Source: Cytophagales bacterium
Lineage (GTDB): Bacteria; Bacteroidota; Bacteroidia; Cytophagales; Thermoflexibacteraceae
Assembly (NCBI GenBank): GCA_947457925.1
Contig: CANGYA010000007.1
Span: forward strand, 1-52,094
Length of the DNA: 52,094 nt
Reading direction: 5' to 3'
Shown here: positions 17,340 to 27,167 of the stretch, piece by piece
Position numbering within the stretch: the first letter of the stretch is position 1
Layout: each line of letters begins with the position of its first letter
The notes under the pieces: generated by a model
The model's input: only the letters and a program-made list of their open reading frames with translations
Database searches by the model: none
Told to the model about the DNA's origin: nothing
Made by a program: the position numbers and the translations under genes

Positions 17340-17417
17340 TTATAAAAAACTATTGGCAGGGTCTAACGACTACTGCCAAAGTTTTTACTATTACCAAAGT
17401 TTGGATAAAATAGCTTT

Positions 17418-20400
17418 TTATTCTACAATTACTTTTTCTCTGTATTGCGACTGCTCGGTGGCAATGTGCAAGATATAAGTAGATTTAGGTAATCTCTTGC
17501 TAATCGTTACTAACTCGTTGGCTTGTGTTTTGGTAACTGTTTGAGTGTGTACTACTTGCCCCAACATATTTGTAACGGTTATTTGCAATGTTCCGACATC
17601 TTCCAAAGCTACTTTCAATTCTGTGCCTTCACCTGCGGGATTTGGGAAGACGTTAAAGAATGAATTGTTTGTGCCTTGTAAATTTATGGCTACTACTTTT
17701 GAGTAACTGAAACTGCCGTCTTTATCGACCATTTTTAAACGATAGTAGTTCAAGCCTTCAAATGGCGTATTATCTAACAAATCATAGGTTTGCAAAGATG
17801 TACTGTTGCCCGCAGCCTCCACTCGTCCTATTACTCCAAAATTAAAACCGTCTTTGCTACGTTCTACTAAGAAATAAGCTGTTTGTTTTTCTGTTACCGT
17901 TTGCCAAATGTGCTTAACTGTATTTTTAGTTATAAGTTTAGCACTGAAATTAAGCAATTCGACAGGTAGTAATACTGGCGAAGGCGTAAGAGCTGTGGCA
18001 AAATCTGAAAACCCTACCATACCCCCACGAGCTACCGAAGTGAGTGCATCATTTACGCAGAACCCCGGAATACTTACCCCCCAAGCCGCTGCACTATTCG
18101 TTCTTTTCATTACCCCACCTCTGTTGGCAGCCAAACCCGAACAAGTTACCCCTGCATTGGTATAATTGGTGTTATACAACGTAAGTGTATAAACCCCATC
18201 ACCCGAAATTTGTGTCCCTGCATTATTAAAGGCATTGATAGTCCAAAAACCATTGTTCAAGACTTGACAGTTAAAGTCCGCCCCACAAGTCATAGGCTGT
18301 CCTGACAGTGTAGGTGTTGTACTGTATTGATTAAAGTATGCTAATAAATTATCCACATTAGTTGTTGCTGTGGTGAAATTTACGTTGGCTAATTGATAAA
18401 CCATTTGCGGAGCAACACAAGTGAGGTCATAGTGATTAACCGTTGTGCCACTGCCTTCTTCAAAATTATAGTATGCTACTAAACCAGCAACATTACAGCC
18501 TGATAATGGTGTGGACATACTTGCTGTAATTTGTGCCGAAGTTCGGGCATAATTCCAGATACGTACCTCGTCTATTTCTCCATTCAAGTAACTTGTGTTC
18601 CAACGAGCAATGTAGTTCATCACTGTATTTGTATTTAAAGCCCTTGCTTGACACGTATTGAATAATGCTCCATCAATATACACACAAATTTGCGTGCCAT
18701 TAAAACTTAAGGCATAATGTGTCCATCTATTCAACAAACCTGCTCCACTATTGTAGGCAGACGTATTAAAGTCATAATCTCCTGCCCAAAACTGTGACCG
18801 CCAATTATCAGTAGAACCATTGACTCTCAAAGAAAAGTCTTGTAAATTATTTGTATTGCCAAACTGAAATAAACCTCCCGCACCAGTAAAACTACGTACT
18901 CTTGCCCATAGCTCTATGGTGCGAGGTTGTGTATTACTTAATTCTGCAAAAGCTGGCATTTGGATAAAGTCATCAACGCCATCAAAATCTAATACTCTTG
19001 TTGTGCCGATACCTGCATTGTAGTTAGCTGTTTGCCAACAAGTTGCTGTGTTCATATTGGTCAAAGTACCTGCCTTAGCAGGAACTAAAGTAGGATTAGA
19101 TTGAGGAATGGCTAAACCTACAGGATAATCGTAACTGCCTGTAGCATTGTGATAACGACGAAGTCTGCCAACTACAAATCTTGTGCTGTTATACCCACTT
19201 ACAGAGTTGGTTGCTCTGTTTTTCACTACAATTTCCCTTGTGTTTTGTGTAACAATGTAGCCGTTTTGGAAGGTTAATGTACCTGTAGGCGACACGACCA
19301 AGTTCTGATAGTTTGTGCCATCTACTATACGTAAAAACGGATACTGTGTATCACTAATTGGGGTAGTTGTATTGGCTATGATTAGATTTTCGAACTCACC
19401 GACACCTGTAGCTGTGCGTGTATAGGTTTGAGGTTGTGTGCCGATAAATGCCACTGTAGAATTGGCTTGCATCGCCAGAGTACCGTAGTGCATAAAATTA
19501 CGACATACATTCAACCTTGCTCCACTTGCAATCGTCAGTGTTGCACTTGGCTCTATGCGTACATCTCTAAAATTCCTTGTACCTGTAATGACGGGATAGG
19601 GCTTTCCGCCTGTGGTCAAAGGAATCACAATGTCCGTATTACAGTCGGGCAAGGCATTTACTCCACAAGGACGACTCCAGTTATCTACATTCGTGGGGTC
19701 ATTACCTAAATCCCCTGTCCAGACATATTCGGCTGTACCGACACATACAGTATCTCGTAATACGCAACCCGGACTTACGGTTACGGCTACATGGTAATTA
19801 CCCACCGTAAAAATAGGTACATTAATAGTTTGGGTAGTTGCACCTGTACTCCAAAGGTATGCCAAGCCGTCTGGTCCCGCATCTAAAGTAACAAATGAAC
19901 CATAGTTAATATTAATATCGGGTCCCAAATTTACAGAGTTAAAACTTGAGAAATAGCCATAACGACAGCCCGTAGATTCGCCTCCATTAATAATACCTAA
20001 GTGGAATAAGCCAGCACTATTGCTGATGATGTTTGAAGAACCCGCAGCTAATTGGGCTGTTGTAAAAGAGATACGGGCAGCCAGCCATGTTGCAGAACCG
20101 GGTATAGCCTGAAAAGCCGAAGCAGGAATATCTGTATTTTCAGCCCCTCCATTAAGACTAAAATTGCTTTCTGTACCTACTTTAGCCAAAATAGTTACGC
20201 CAAAGTAATCGCCTGTAGAACGAATAAAACGTACTCTTTTTGAGCCAGAACAATCTGTGGCAGCAGGCAACAAAGCTCCACCTGTTTCGCAACCAAAACC
20301 AGCATAGTGAAATACATAAATAGGTTTGTCTGCGATGATAGATGTGAAAGGTTGGGTATCTGACAAGGTAATTTCGGTAGTGCTACCCACTGTAGCCAAA

Positions 20401-21317
20401 TTGACATTTACAGTAGCTGTATTTGTATAAGTAATGTTTGTGTTGGCTTGTGTAGCTAACACTACTACTCTTTCGGGGTTAGTGCCATAAGTTCCACCAG
20501 AATTAAAGCCCAAAAAGCCTCTCATAATCATGTATTGTGTACCTACAATGTTCGTAGGTACTAATTGGTCGCCTACTAAATCGTAACAACCACCATAACC
20601 AGTATTTGTAAAGATAGAATCTGAAAACAACGTAACCGCAACAGGCTTATTAGCTTGCACACGAGTACCCGAAGGCATATTAGCACCTGTAGGTTGAAGA
20701 ATAGAGCCACAATATGTCTGTCCTCTGTTCAATGTAACGGTGTAAGGGACACCCGCAGTACGACCTCCCGCCAGCGTAACAGTAGGAGTTACAGTTACAG
20801 TTGTGTTATCTTCAGTGGCTACGACTAAAAAACCCGTATGGTTATCGTTTAATACTTGGCTATTCCATGTCTTTTGGAGAGGCAAATAAAAATCAGCACC
20901 CAAAGCATTAGACCCTTTTAAGGCAAAAATATCTGGGTTATTGCCTCTATTGGCTTCGTAGTAAGCAGTAATCATTTCAGTAGCTTGAATCAAGATACCT
21001 GTATTTTGAGGGGCAGGTGTAGCACCACCTGCATCAAACGGTGTTTCTACCTGTGCCAGCCGAGCTGTAAGGTCTTGACTCACAGCCGAGTTCGCAGGGA
21101 CATTCACCACTATAGGTATAAATGCAGGGTTGGCGGGCATACTAATCGTAACGGTAGAAGCCACACTAAAAGCTGCAAAACGAAACAAAATAGGTGTATC
21201 GCCATGTGAAGCACTGACATCAGGTGCTACAAACCAAAAAGTTCTATCTACCTACCCTATAACAGCAAAAGGCAATAGTAAACTTAATATTAGAAAAGAT
21301 AGAAAAGTATTTTTCAT
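17418..21317 (-). pseudogene. T9SS-type surface protein (IgGFc-binding-like, LamG), interrupted by an in-frame TAG
   Basis: The reading frame begins with a signal peptide at 21317 (MKNTFLSFLILSLLLPFAVIG), meets TAG at 21252-21254 as codon 22, and continues open in the same frame (VDRTFWFVAPDVSASHGDTP) to 17418. The mature part has an IgGFc-binding-protein-like N-terminal region (about 100-460 of the restored numbering), a PKD-like stretch (YLWSTGATTQTINV), a pectate-lyase-like middle region, a LamG-type domain (about 775-970, FDGVDDFIQMP to YNFEEGSG), and a C-terminal type A sorting domain (FNVFPNPAGEGTE to the end) for export through the T9SS. A TAG in place of CAG (Gln) would explain the break. 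A TTG start at 21188 would give a protein with no signal peptide and so no export. Nonsense mutation, read-through and sequence error cannot be told apart here. Confidence 0.75.
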
Positions 21318-21437
21318 AGAAATAGCAATTTGTCTTCAATACGCAAAAAAGAATTATGGTGTAACAGATATACTATAATTCGGATAATATTTTTAGAATT
21401 TTAAGTATATTAGACTATTAAGTACCAAAATAGCCTA

Positions 21438-23747
21438 CTATAGTACCCTAATACCCATAACCAACACATCATCTATTTGTTCATAGCCTTCTGTCCATGC
21501 TTCAAAAGTTTGTGTAATTGTTACTTTTTGGAACAACATATCTAAATGTTGAATGTCATACAACATTTCTTTGAACCGTTTTACCATGAATTTTTTATTA
21601 TGCTCACCTCCAAACTGGTCTTGGAAACCATCTGTAAACAAATAAAACGTATAATTTTTGTCTTCTTGTAACTGAATGGTATGGTTTACATACAAAATTT
21701 GGTGTGAGTTTTCGTCCAACTGCCCACCTATAGGTCGTTTGGTTGCCTTTATTTCATTAAAAACAGCTACTTCTCTATCTTTGGGTACTTCAAAGTAATA
21801 GAGAGGGTTCATTGCACCTGCGTACTCTGCCGTAATAAACTTGTCGTTTTCTTTCGTCAAAGTTAGCAGAGCCAAGTCCATGCCATCTTTATTCATCGTT
21901 TCTTGTTGTTTCAAGGCTTTGCGTATGCCTTTATGGAGTTCTGTCAAAATTTCGCTGGGTTGATAAATGTCTTTTACATTAATAATTTCACTTAAAATCT
22001 CGTTGCCTACCATACTCATAAAGGCTCCTGGTACGCCATGACCAGTACAATCTACGGCAGCTATAATGATTTTTTGTTGATGAATGTACTCATAAGGCAC
22101 TTGTTGGGCTATACGAGCCTCTACAGTTGGAATGGAATGTTGAACTTCTTGGTAATAATAAAAATCTCCTGACACTATATCTCTTGGGCGGAAAAAGATA
22201 AAACTATTAGGCAATGTCCGTTGAACTTCCTCCTCTGTGGCTAACATGGCGGTTTGTATTCGCCTTGCGTAGTTGATACTTGCCGTAATGTCTTCGTTTT
22301 TCTTTTCAATTTCTTTCTTTTGTGTATTAATGACAAGCAAAGAAGTATTGAGTTCCTCAATAGTTTCTTGCAATTCAGCCGTTCTTTCTTGGACTTTTCC
22401 CTCGAGCTGTTGGTTAGCTTCTATCTGTATTCTTTCGTTTTCTGTAAGTTGTTTTACGAGCTGTTCGGTGGCTACCAATTTATCTTGTTCTGTTAATTGA
22501 ATTTTTTTGCCCAAACCATAAGAAAAAAACAATATTTCTACAATTACCCCTATTTCTATAATAAAATTCATATCTACAATACTTATTTCTTCAGGAGAAA
22601 GAAAACCAAATGCAATTACTGAATAAAAGATAGCATTGTAAACAATTACACCTACCAACAAACTTGCACTACCATAAACAAAATATTTGGCTATGGTACC
22701 GCCTTCTTTATTCAAACGTACCATTACATAAATACTTAATAACACCTGCAAAATACCGGGTATAATGGCGATGCGTAAAATACCATTTGAGTCTGTAGTA
22801 TAAGCCAAATAAATAATGGCAAGTACACCAAACAGAAACTGAAAGCCAATGATATAACGTAAGAGTCTATCTATTTGGGGTAGCTTTTCGGCAGTATTAA
22901 AAAAGCTACGCATAAAAATAAAATAGGAGATGGTGGCTAAATTAACGGCTGAATACCAAAAATAAATATAGGCTTGGGGGTGTATGTACTCTGCAATAAA
23001 AACAGGCAAAAAGAAACTATTTCTTAGGGCAAAGTAAACAGAGGCGGTGAATAAATACAGAGCATAATAGAAGTATGACTTTTCTCTTACAGAAAAGTAC
23101 AAAAGAATATTGTAAATAATAATAATCCATAACATTCCTTGAAAAATACCTTGTTGAATATTTCGCCTATCATACTTACTTTCTTCTTCTTTCAAGTAAT
23201 TAACTTTTTCTGTCAAAAAATAACTTACAAATGTAGGATTTACATTGGAGGCATTCTGAAAACGTAAATAAATGGTTGTATAACTTGTATCTGCCTCTAA
23301 ATCAAAAACTTGCAACATACTGTTTCGCAATCCTAATTCTACTTCTTGCAAAGGTCTTAACCTGCCTGACAATTTCCGATTATACGCCATAGACGGCTTG
23401 ATAACGTACAAATCTATATAGTCTAAGCCTCTAAGGTCTTGTGGCGACAACACCCAAGAAGTTTTTTTAAAGTAGGTACTTTGAATTTTAAACTTTACCC
23501 AATAAGAGTAACTATGATTAGTCGTATATTTTATGTCAAAAGGTTTGAATTGAGCTTGTATGTGGGGCAGCATGATACTATCCAATGACTTATGACTTGT
23601 TTTGTCCTCATACACCCACGCAAAATTTCTTAGGCGGTATTTTTCTTTATGCGATAAGGTATCAATATTTAGTATTGGTTGTTGAGCAACCAGTGCAGAC
23701 GTATAGAAAAATGCTATTAGAACAAGGCAATAACGCAATGCTTTCAT
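21438..23747 (-). CDS. 7TM-DISM sensor with SpoIIE-type (PP2C) phosphatase domain
   Basis: Membrane sensor that probably controls a partner-switching or serine-phosphorylation pathway. 769 residues: signal peptide (1-22, ending ALVAQQ); an extracellular 7TMR-DISMED2-type domain (about 40-185, WVKFKIQ..WVLSPQDLRGLDYIDLY); seven membrane helices (about 200-410); a coiled coil (about 415-495); and a SpoIIE phosphatase domain (ASINYARRIQTAM, FRPRDIVSGDFYYY, AAVDCTGHGVPGAFMSMVG, KDGMDLALLTL, FLFTDGFQDQFGG). The metal-binding acidic residues of VSGDF, DCTGHG and TDGFQDQ are present. It is a paralogue of the Cache-type phosphatase at 36432-38474 over the catalytic half. Confidence 0.93.
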   Translation of the reverse strand: MKALRYCLVLIAFFYTSALVAQQPILNIDTLSHKEKYRLRNFAWVYEDKTSHKSLDSIMLPHIQAQFKPFDIKYTTNHSYSYWVKFKIQSTYFKKTSWVLSPQDLRGLDYIDLYVIKPSMAYNRKLSGRLRPLQEVELGLRNSMLQVFDLEADTSYTTIYLRFQNASNVNPTFVSYFLTEKVNYLKEEESKYDRRNIQQGIFQGMLWIIIIYNILLYFSVREKSYFYYALYLFTASVYFALRNSFFLPVFIAEYIHPQAYIYFWYSAVNLATISYFIFMRSFFNTAEKLPQIDRLLRYIIGFQFLFGVLAIIYLAYTTDSNGILRIAIIPGILQVLLSIYVMVRLNKEGGTIAKYFVYGSASLLVGVIVYNAIFYSVIAFGFLSPEEISIVDMNFIIEIGVIVEILFFSYGLGKKIQLTEQDKLVATEQLVKQLTENERIQIEANQQLEGKVQERTAELQETIEELNTSLLVINTQKKEIEKKNEDITASINYARRIQTAMLATEEEVQRTLPNSFIFFRPRDIVSGDFYYYQEVQHSIPTVEARIAQQVPYEYIHQQKIIIAAVDCTGHGVPGAFMSMVGNEILSEIINVKDIYQPSEILTELHKGIRKALKQQETMNKDGMDLALLTLTKENDKFITAEYAGAMNPLYYFEVPKDREVAVFNEIKATKRPIGGQLDENSHQILYVNHTIQLQEDKNYTFYLFTDGFQDQFGGEHNKKFMVKRFKEMLYDIQHLDMLFQKVTITQTFEAWTEGYEQIDDVLVMGIRVL

Positions 23748-24066
23748 AAAAAGTACAAGTAAGACAAATACAGAGAGGGTACAATAAAAAATAAGAACGG
23801 AAAAACAGGCTTTACAGTTCTCTCAAAAATAATGCTTTAAAACATTTTAACACAAGAAAAGAGAGAAATTATAGGCAAACTTGGCATAAAGCATTAATTC
23901 AAATTATATTAATATATCCTTTATTTTTACTCAAAAGCTATAATCACAAAGATAATTCTTCACAAATGCCCAACCCTGCCTATTGAAAATCCATGAAAAC
24001 CCACTAAATTGCCCGCCAAATAGTGTACCTCTATTGTAATTTACCAACCAATAAATACTATCAACA
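23748..24066. other. 319-bp gene-free stretch between divergent sensor phosphatase and oxygenase
   Basis: AT-rich. No reading frame, hairpin or exact TAnnTTTG element was found. Presumably holds both promoters. Confidence 0.5.
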
Positions 24067-25041
24067 ATGGCTGAAATTTTATATGACGAAGTGCCATCAT
24101 TGGACTTGGCAGACTTCACTTCTGGTGACCCTGTGCGTAAAGCTGCTTTTGTAAAAGCATTAGGACAAGCCTACGAAAACATAGGTTTTGTGGCAGTTAA
24201 AAATCATGGTTTGAGTGATGAGCTAACAAGCAATTTGTATAGTTCTGTAAAGAAATTTTTTGATTTGCCTGAAGACACTAAAAGAAAATACGAAAAATTG
24301 GAATTAGCAGGGCAACGTGGCTACATCAGCAAAGGTCGTGAAACGGCAAAAGGTTTTAAAACTCCTGACCTCAAAGAATTTTACCACGTAGGACAAGTGG
24401 TTACAGACGAGAACGACCCTGTAAAGAAAGAATACCCAGATAATATTTTCCCTACAGAATTGCCAGAGTTTGAAAAATACACCTTAGAAGCCTACCGTAC
24501 TTTGGAGCAAGCAGGTGTGATGATGTTACGTGCTATAGCCTTATATTTAGGCTTAGATGAATATTACTTTGACAATAAAGTAAAATTTGGCAATAGTATT
24601 TTAAGACCTTTACATTATCCTCCAATTCCTAATCCTGACGAATTGCCTGCCGATGCGGTACGTGCAGCAGCACATGGCGACATCAACCTCATCACTTTGT
24701 TGATGGGGGCAAGTGCAGATGGTTTGCAGGTTTTGCGTAGAGATGACAAATGGATTCCTATTACGGCACTACCAGAACAAGTTGTTGTAAATGTGGGAGA
24801 TATGTTGGAAAGATTGACTAACAAAAAACTAAAATCTACGATTCATAGAGTTGTGAATCCGCCAAAAGAACAATTACATACTTCTCGTTATTCTATTCCA
24901 TTCTTTATGCACCCCCGTTCAGAAATGGATTTGACTTGCTTACCAAGCTGTATTACACCTGAAAACCCTAAGCAGTTTACAGATACTACAGCAGGTGAAT
25001 TTTTAACAGAAAGATTAAAAGAATTAGGATTAAAAAAATAA
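24067..25041 (+). CDS. isopenicillin N synthase-like 2-oxoglutarate/Fe(II) oxygenase
   Basis: Cytosolic non-haem iron oxygenase of the IPNS/2OG family, 324 residues, full length. An N-terminal DIOX_N domain (LGQAYENIGFVAVKNHGL, FFDLPEDTKRKY) is followed by the jelly-roll core with iron ligands His203, Asp205 (AAHGDINLITLL) and His260 (STIHRVVNPP), and the 2-oxoglutarate-binding Arg274-x-Ser276 (SRYSIPFF). All catalytic positions are present, so it should be active. The substrate is unknown. The gene stands alone, with a long inverted repeat after it. Confidence 0.88.
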   Translation: MAEILYDEVPSLDLADFTSGDPVRKAAFVKALGQAYENIGFVAVKNHGLSDELTSNLYSSVKKFFDLPEDTKRKYEKLELAGQRGYISKGRETAKGFKTPDLKEFYHVGQVVTDENDPVKKEYPDNIFPTELPEFEKYTLEAYRTLEQAGVMMLRAIALYLGLDEYYFDNKVKFGNSILRPLHYPPIPNPDELPADAVRAAAHGDINLITLLMGASADGLQVLRRDDKWIPITALPEQVVVNVGDMLERLTNKKLKSTIHRVVNPPKEQLHTSRYSIPFFMHPRSEMDLTCLPSCITPENPKQFTDTTAGEFLTERLKELGLKK

Positions 25042-25060
25042 ATTAACTATCCTTTTCTAA

Positions 25061-25141
25061 TTAAGTCTGTAGCATAGACTTTAGTCTGTGCCATTCAGTT
25101 CATAATGTATGCACAGACCAAAGTCTATGCTACAGACTTAA
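25061..25141. repeat. 31-bp inverted repeat with one mismatch
   Basis: Arms 25061-25091 and 25111-25141 pair at 30 of 31 positions around a 19-nt loop. The start GTCTGTAGCATAGACT suggests an internal repeat of the AGTCT type within each arm. It lies between the oxygenase and the TrpF-like gene. It may end the oxygenase transcript, but lacks a T-run, and could be a small mobile palindrome. Confidence 0.6.
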
Positions 25142-25175
25142 CAAAATTACACAACCCTATTTTTATTTAATCACT

Positions 25176-25769
25176 ATGGCACTAAGAACTACCGTAAAAA
25201 TTTCAGTTAATAATTTAAGTGATGCCCGTTATGCAGCAGGTATGGGCGTAAATATGATAGGATTTTGTTTAGACCGAAATTCACCTGATTATGTAGATAC
25301 CCAGAAATTTTCAGCCATTGCTCAATGGATAACAGGCGTAGAATTAGTAGGCGAAATCATAAACACAACGGCAGACTGGCAAAACTATGCCTTAGATGCC
25401 CTACAAGTCAATGATTGGCAGTTGATAGACCAAATTCAAACAGATTTACCTTTGATATTATCTTTAGATATAGATAAATATACAGATGTATCTTTGTTAG
25501 CTACTATTTTACAAAAATATGCTGTTAGGGTTAAATATTTTATTTTTGAAAGCAATACAACAGCCCACGACAAAACCGAATGGTTACAAAAAGTAGGGTC
25601 GCAATATCCTATACTTTTGGGGGTAGCTATCAACGAAAGTAATTTGGAGGAAATTTTAGCCCTCAATACTGCGGGAATTTCCCTCAAAGGTGGCAATGAA
25701 ATTAGTGCAGGTTTAAAAGATTTTGATGAACTTTCAGAGGTTTTAGAATTGTTGGAAGAAGAAAATTAA
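25176..25769 (+). CDS. TrpF-like TIM-barrel protein (197 aa)
   Basis: Resembles phosphoribosylanthranilate isomerase (tryptophan synthesis) in strand order: a first strand VKISVNNLSDARYAAGMGVNMIGFCLDRNSPDYV matches the TrpF pattern KICG-ITxLEDA..A..GAD..GF..., and a last strand ALNTAGISLKGGNEISAGLKD matches the TrpF phosphate-binding end. The catalytic Cys of the K-I-C-G motif is Ser here, so isomerase activity is doubtful. No other trp gene is nearby. It may be a non-catalytic or repurposed member. Confidence 0.6.
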   Translation: MALRTTVKISVNNLSDARYAAGMGVNMIGFCLDRNSPDYVDTQKFSAIAQWITGVELVGEIINTTADWQNYALDALQVNDWQLIDQIQTDLPLILSLDIDKYTDVSLLATILQKYAVRVKYFIFESNTTAHDKTEWLQKVGSQYPILLGVAINESNLEEILALNTAGISLKGGNEISAGLKDFDELSEVLELLEEEN

Positions 25770-25816
25770 TGCTTAGATAATTCGTAATTTTTAATTCATA
25801 ATTCCAAAATTATTAT

Positions 25817-26800
25817 ATGCCTATTCTCACCCCTAAAAATTTTACGCCACCTCTCAAAACTTTGTTCAATGGTCATTTGCAAACCATTTACCCAAGTTTT
25901 TTCAGGAAAATAGCAGGTGTAAACTACCACAGAGAACGGATAGATACCGAAGACGGGGATTTTTTAGATTTGGATTGGGCGTATAGCCAGCCCCAACAAC
26001 GCAGCCAACAACTTGTCGTTGTTGCACATGGTTTAGAGGGGAGTTCACAAAGGCACTATGTCAAAGGCATGATAAAAACTTTGTTGGGCATAGGTTATGA
26101 CGGTTTGGCTATCAATTTCCGTACTTGTAGTGGCGAACTGAATAGGTTGCCTCGTTTCTATCATCATGGCGATACTCCAGATTTAGCATATATTATACGG
26201 TATGTAGCCCAGCAATGCCCTAATTATCAAACAGTTGTGTTGGTAGGTTTTAGCATGGGCGGAAGTATGGTGTTAAAATATTTGGGCGAAGGAGGCAGCT
26301 ATGTGCCGTCTATTGTGAAAAAAGCCTTAGCCGTATCTGTGCCTTGTGATGTGGCTTCGTGCAGTGATGAATTGGCAAAGCCGAACAAATGGTTTTATAC
26401 CAAAAACTTTTTGCTTACCTTAGAAAAGAAATTAGCAGCCAAAGCAGCCCGTATGCCCGAACATATTTCTGTAAGAGATTTTGATAAAATAGTGAATTTC
26501 AGGCAGTTTGATGAGGCTTATACAGCTCCGTTGCATGGTTTCCAAAATGCAGCCGATTACTATCACAAAGTAAGTTCTCGGTTCTATTTAGAGGGTATCA
26601 AAGTACCTGCCTTGTTGATTAGTGCCAAAGATGACCCTTTCCTTACGCCTTTGTGCTTCCCAACAGCCATAGCCCAAGAACACCCTTATTTTTATTTGGA
26701 AACTCCCAACTACGGTGGTCATGTGGGCTTTACGGTTCGTAATCAGGTACTTAGCTATGTAGAACAACGTGCTTTAGAGTGGTTTGGTCAAGCCAACTAA
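25817..26800 (+). CDS. YheT-family alpha/beta-hydrolase
   Basis: Soluble hydrolase of the YheT/ABHD type, 327 residues, full length. The oxyanion region HGLEGSSQRHY (71-81), the nucleophile elbow GFSMGG with Ser146, a likely acid Asp272 (SAKDDPFLT) and His302 (GGHVGF) form the triad. N-terminal NGHLQTIYPSFF is the family signature. The natural substrate is an ester but is unknown. It begins 47 bp after the TrpF-like gene and could be in its operon. Confidence 0.88.
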   Translation: MPILTPKNFTPPLKTLFNGHLQTIYPSFFRKIAGVNYHRERIDTEDGDFLDLDWAYSQPQQRSQQLVVVAHGLEGSSQRHYVKGMIKTLLGIGYDGLAINFRTCSGELNRLPRFYHHGDTPDLAYIIRYVAQQCPNYQTVVLVGFSMGGSMVLKYLGEGGSYVPSIVKKALAVSVPCDVASCSDELAKPNKWFYTKNFLLTLEKKLAAKAARMPEHISVRDFDKIVNFRQFDEAYTAPLHGFQNAADYYHKVSSRFYLEGIKVPALLISAKDDPFLTPLCFPTAIAQEHPYFYLETPNYGGHVGFTVRNQVLSYVEQRALEWFGQAN

Positions 26801-27167
26801 TGCCCAACTGTTCAACGTTTATTTTTACAAGTTCCAAAGAGTTGGTAATACCAATTATAGATTAGATACAGTCCAAAGATGTCATCTTTACGCATTGAAC
26901 TAAATGCTACTTATAATATAATTTTTAAAATTTTAAAACGTAATTATCAATATAATTATACAAAAATACACATTAAGTTAAACTTATATTGACCTTGCAC
27001 CCTGAAGGATACGGTACACACGCAGCTTATGTTATTTATTTAATTTTAACTACAATCAATTTTACTGTAGTATAGTGTTTATTTGCCCTCAAATCTTCTT
27101 TCAAACACACTATTTTCCCCCAAAAAAGCCCTATTTTTGCCCTACCAAAACCAATAAATCCGTTACT
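26801..27167. other. 367-bp gene-free stretch upstream of hutU
   Basis: Contains the hutU -7 element at the right end. Also a short palindrome TTGGTAATACCAA (26842-26854), and AAAGATGTCATCTTT (26875-26889), the same 15 bases as the left arm of the hairpin at 35552-35587. No coding frame; the in-frame extension of hutU through this part (to 27075) is untranslated leader. Confidence 0.5.
27132..27139 (+). promoter_or_regulatory. -7 promoter element TATTTTTG for hutU
   Basis: TAnnTTTG match 28 bp before the hutU ATG at 27168; it supports that start over the upstream ATG at 27075. No -33 TTG at the usual distance. Confidence 0.55.

Larger units (their letters stand above)
17092..17417. other. 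326-bp gene-free stretch between gldN and the surface-protein gene
   Basis: Contains the gldN promoter and the second copy of the palindromic repeat (17241-17339). The repeat lies beyond the 3' end of the surface-protein gene, where it may also act as a terminator. No coding frame is supported. Confidence 0.6.

Noticed and set aside
17171-17413. 80-codon plus-strand frame
   Set aside because: Runs through the palindromic repeat and has no support.
27075-27167. Upstream start of the urocanase frame
   Set aside because: The extra 31 residues are not family sequence and a -7 element at 27132-27139 lies inside them.
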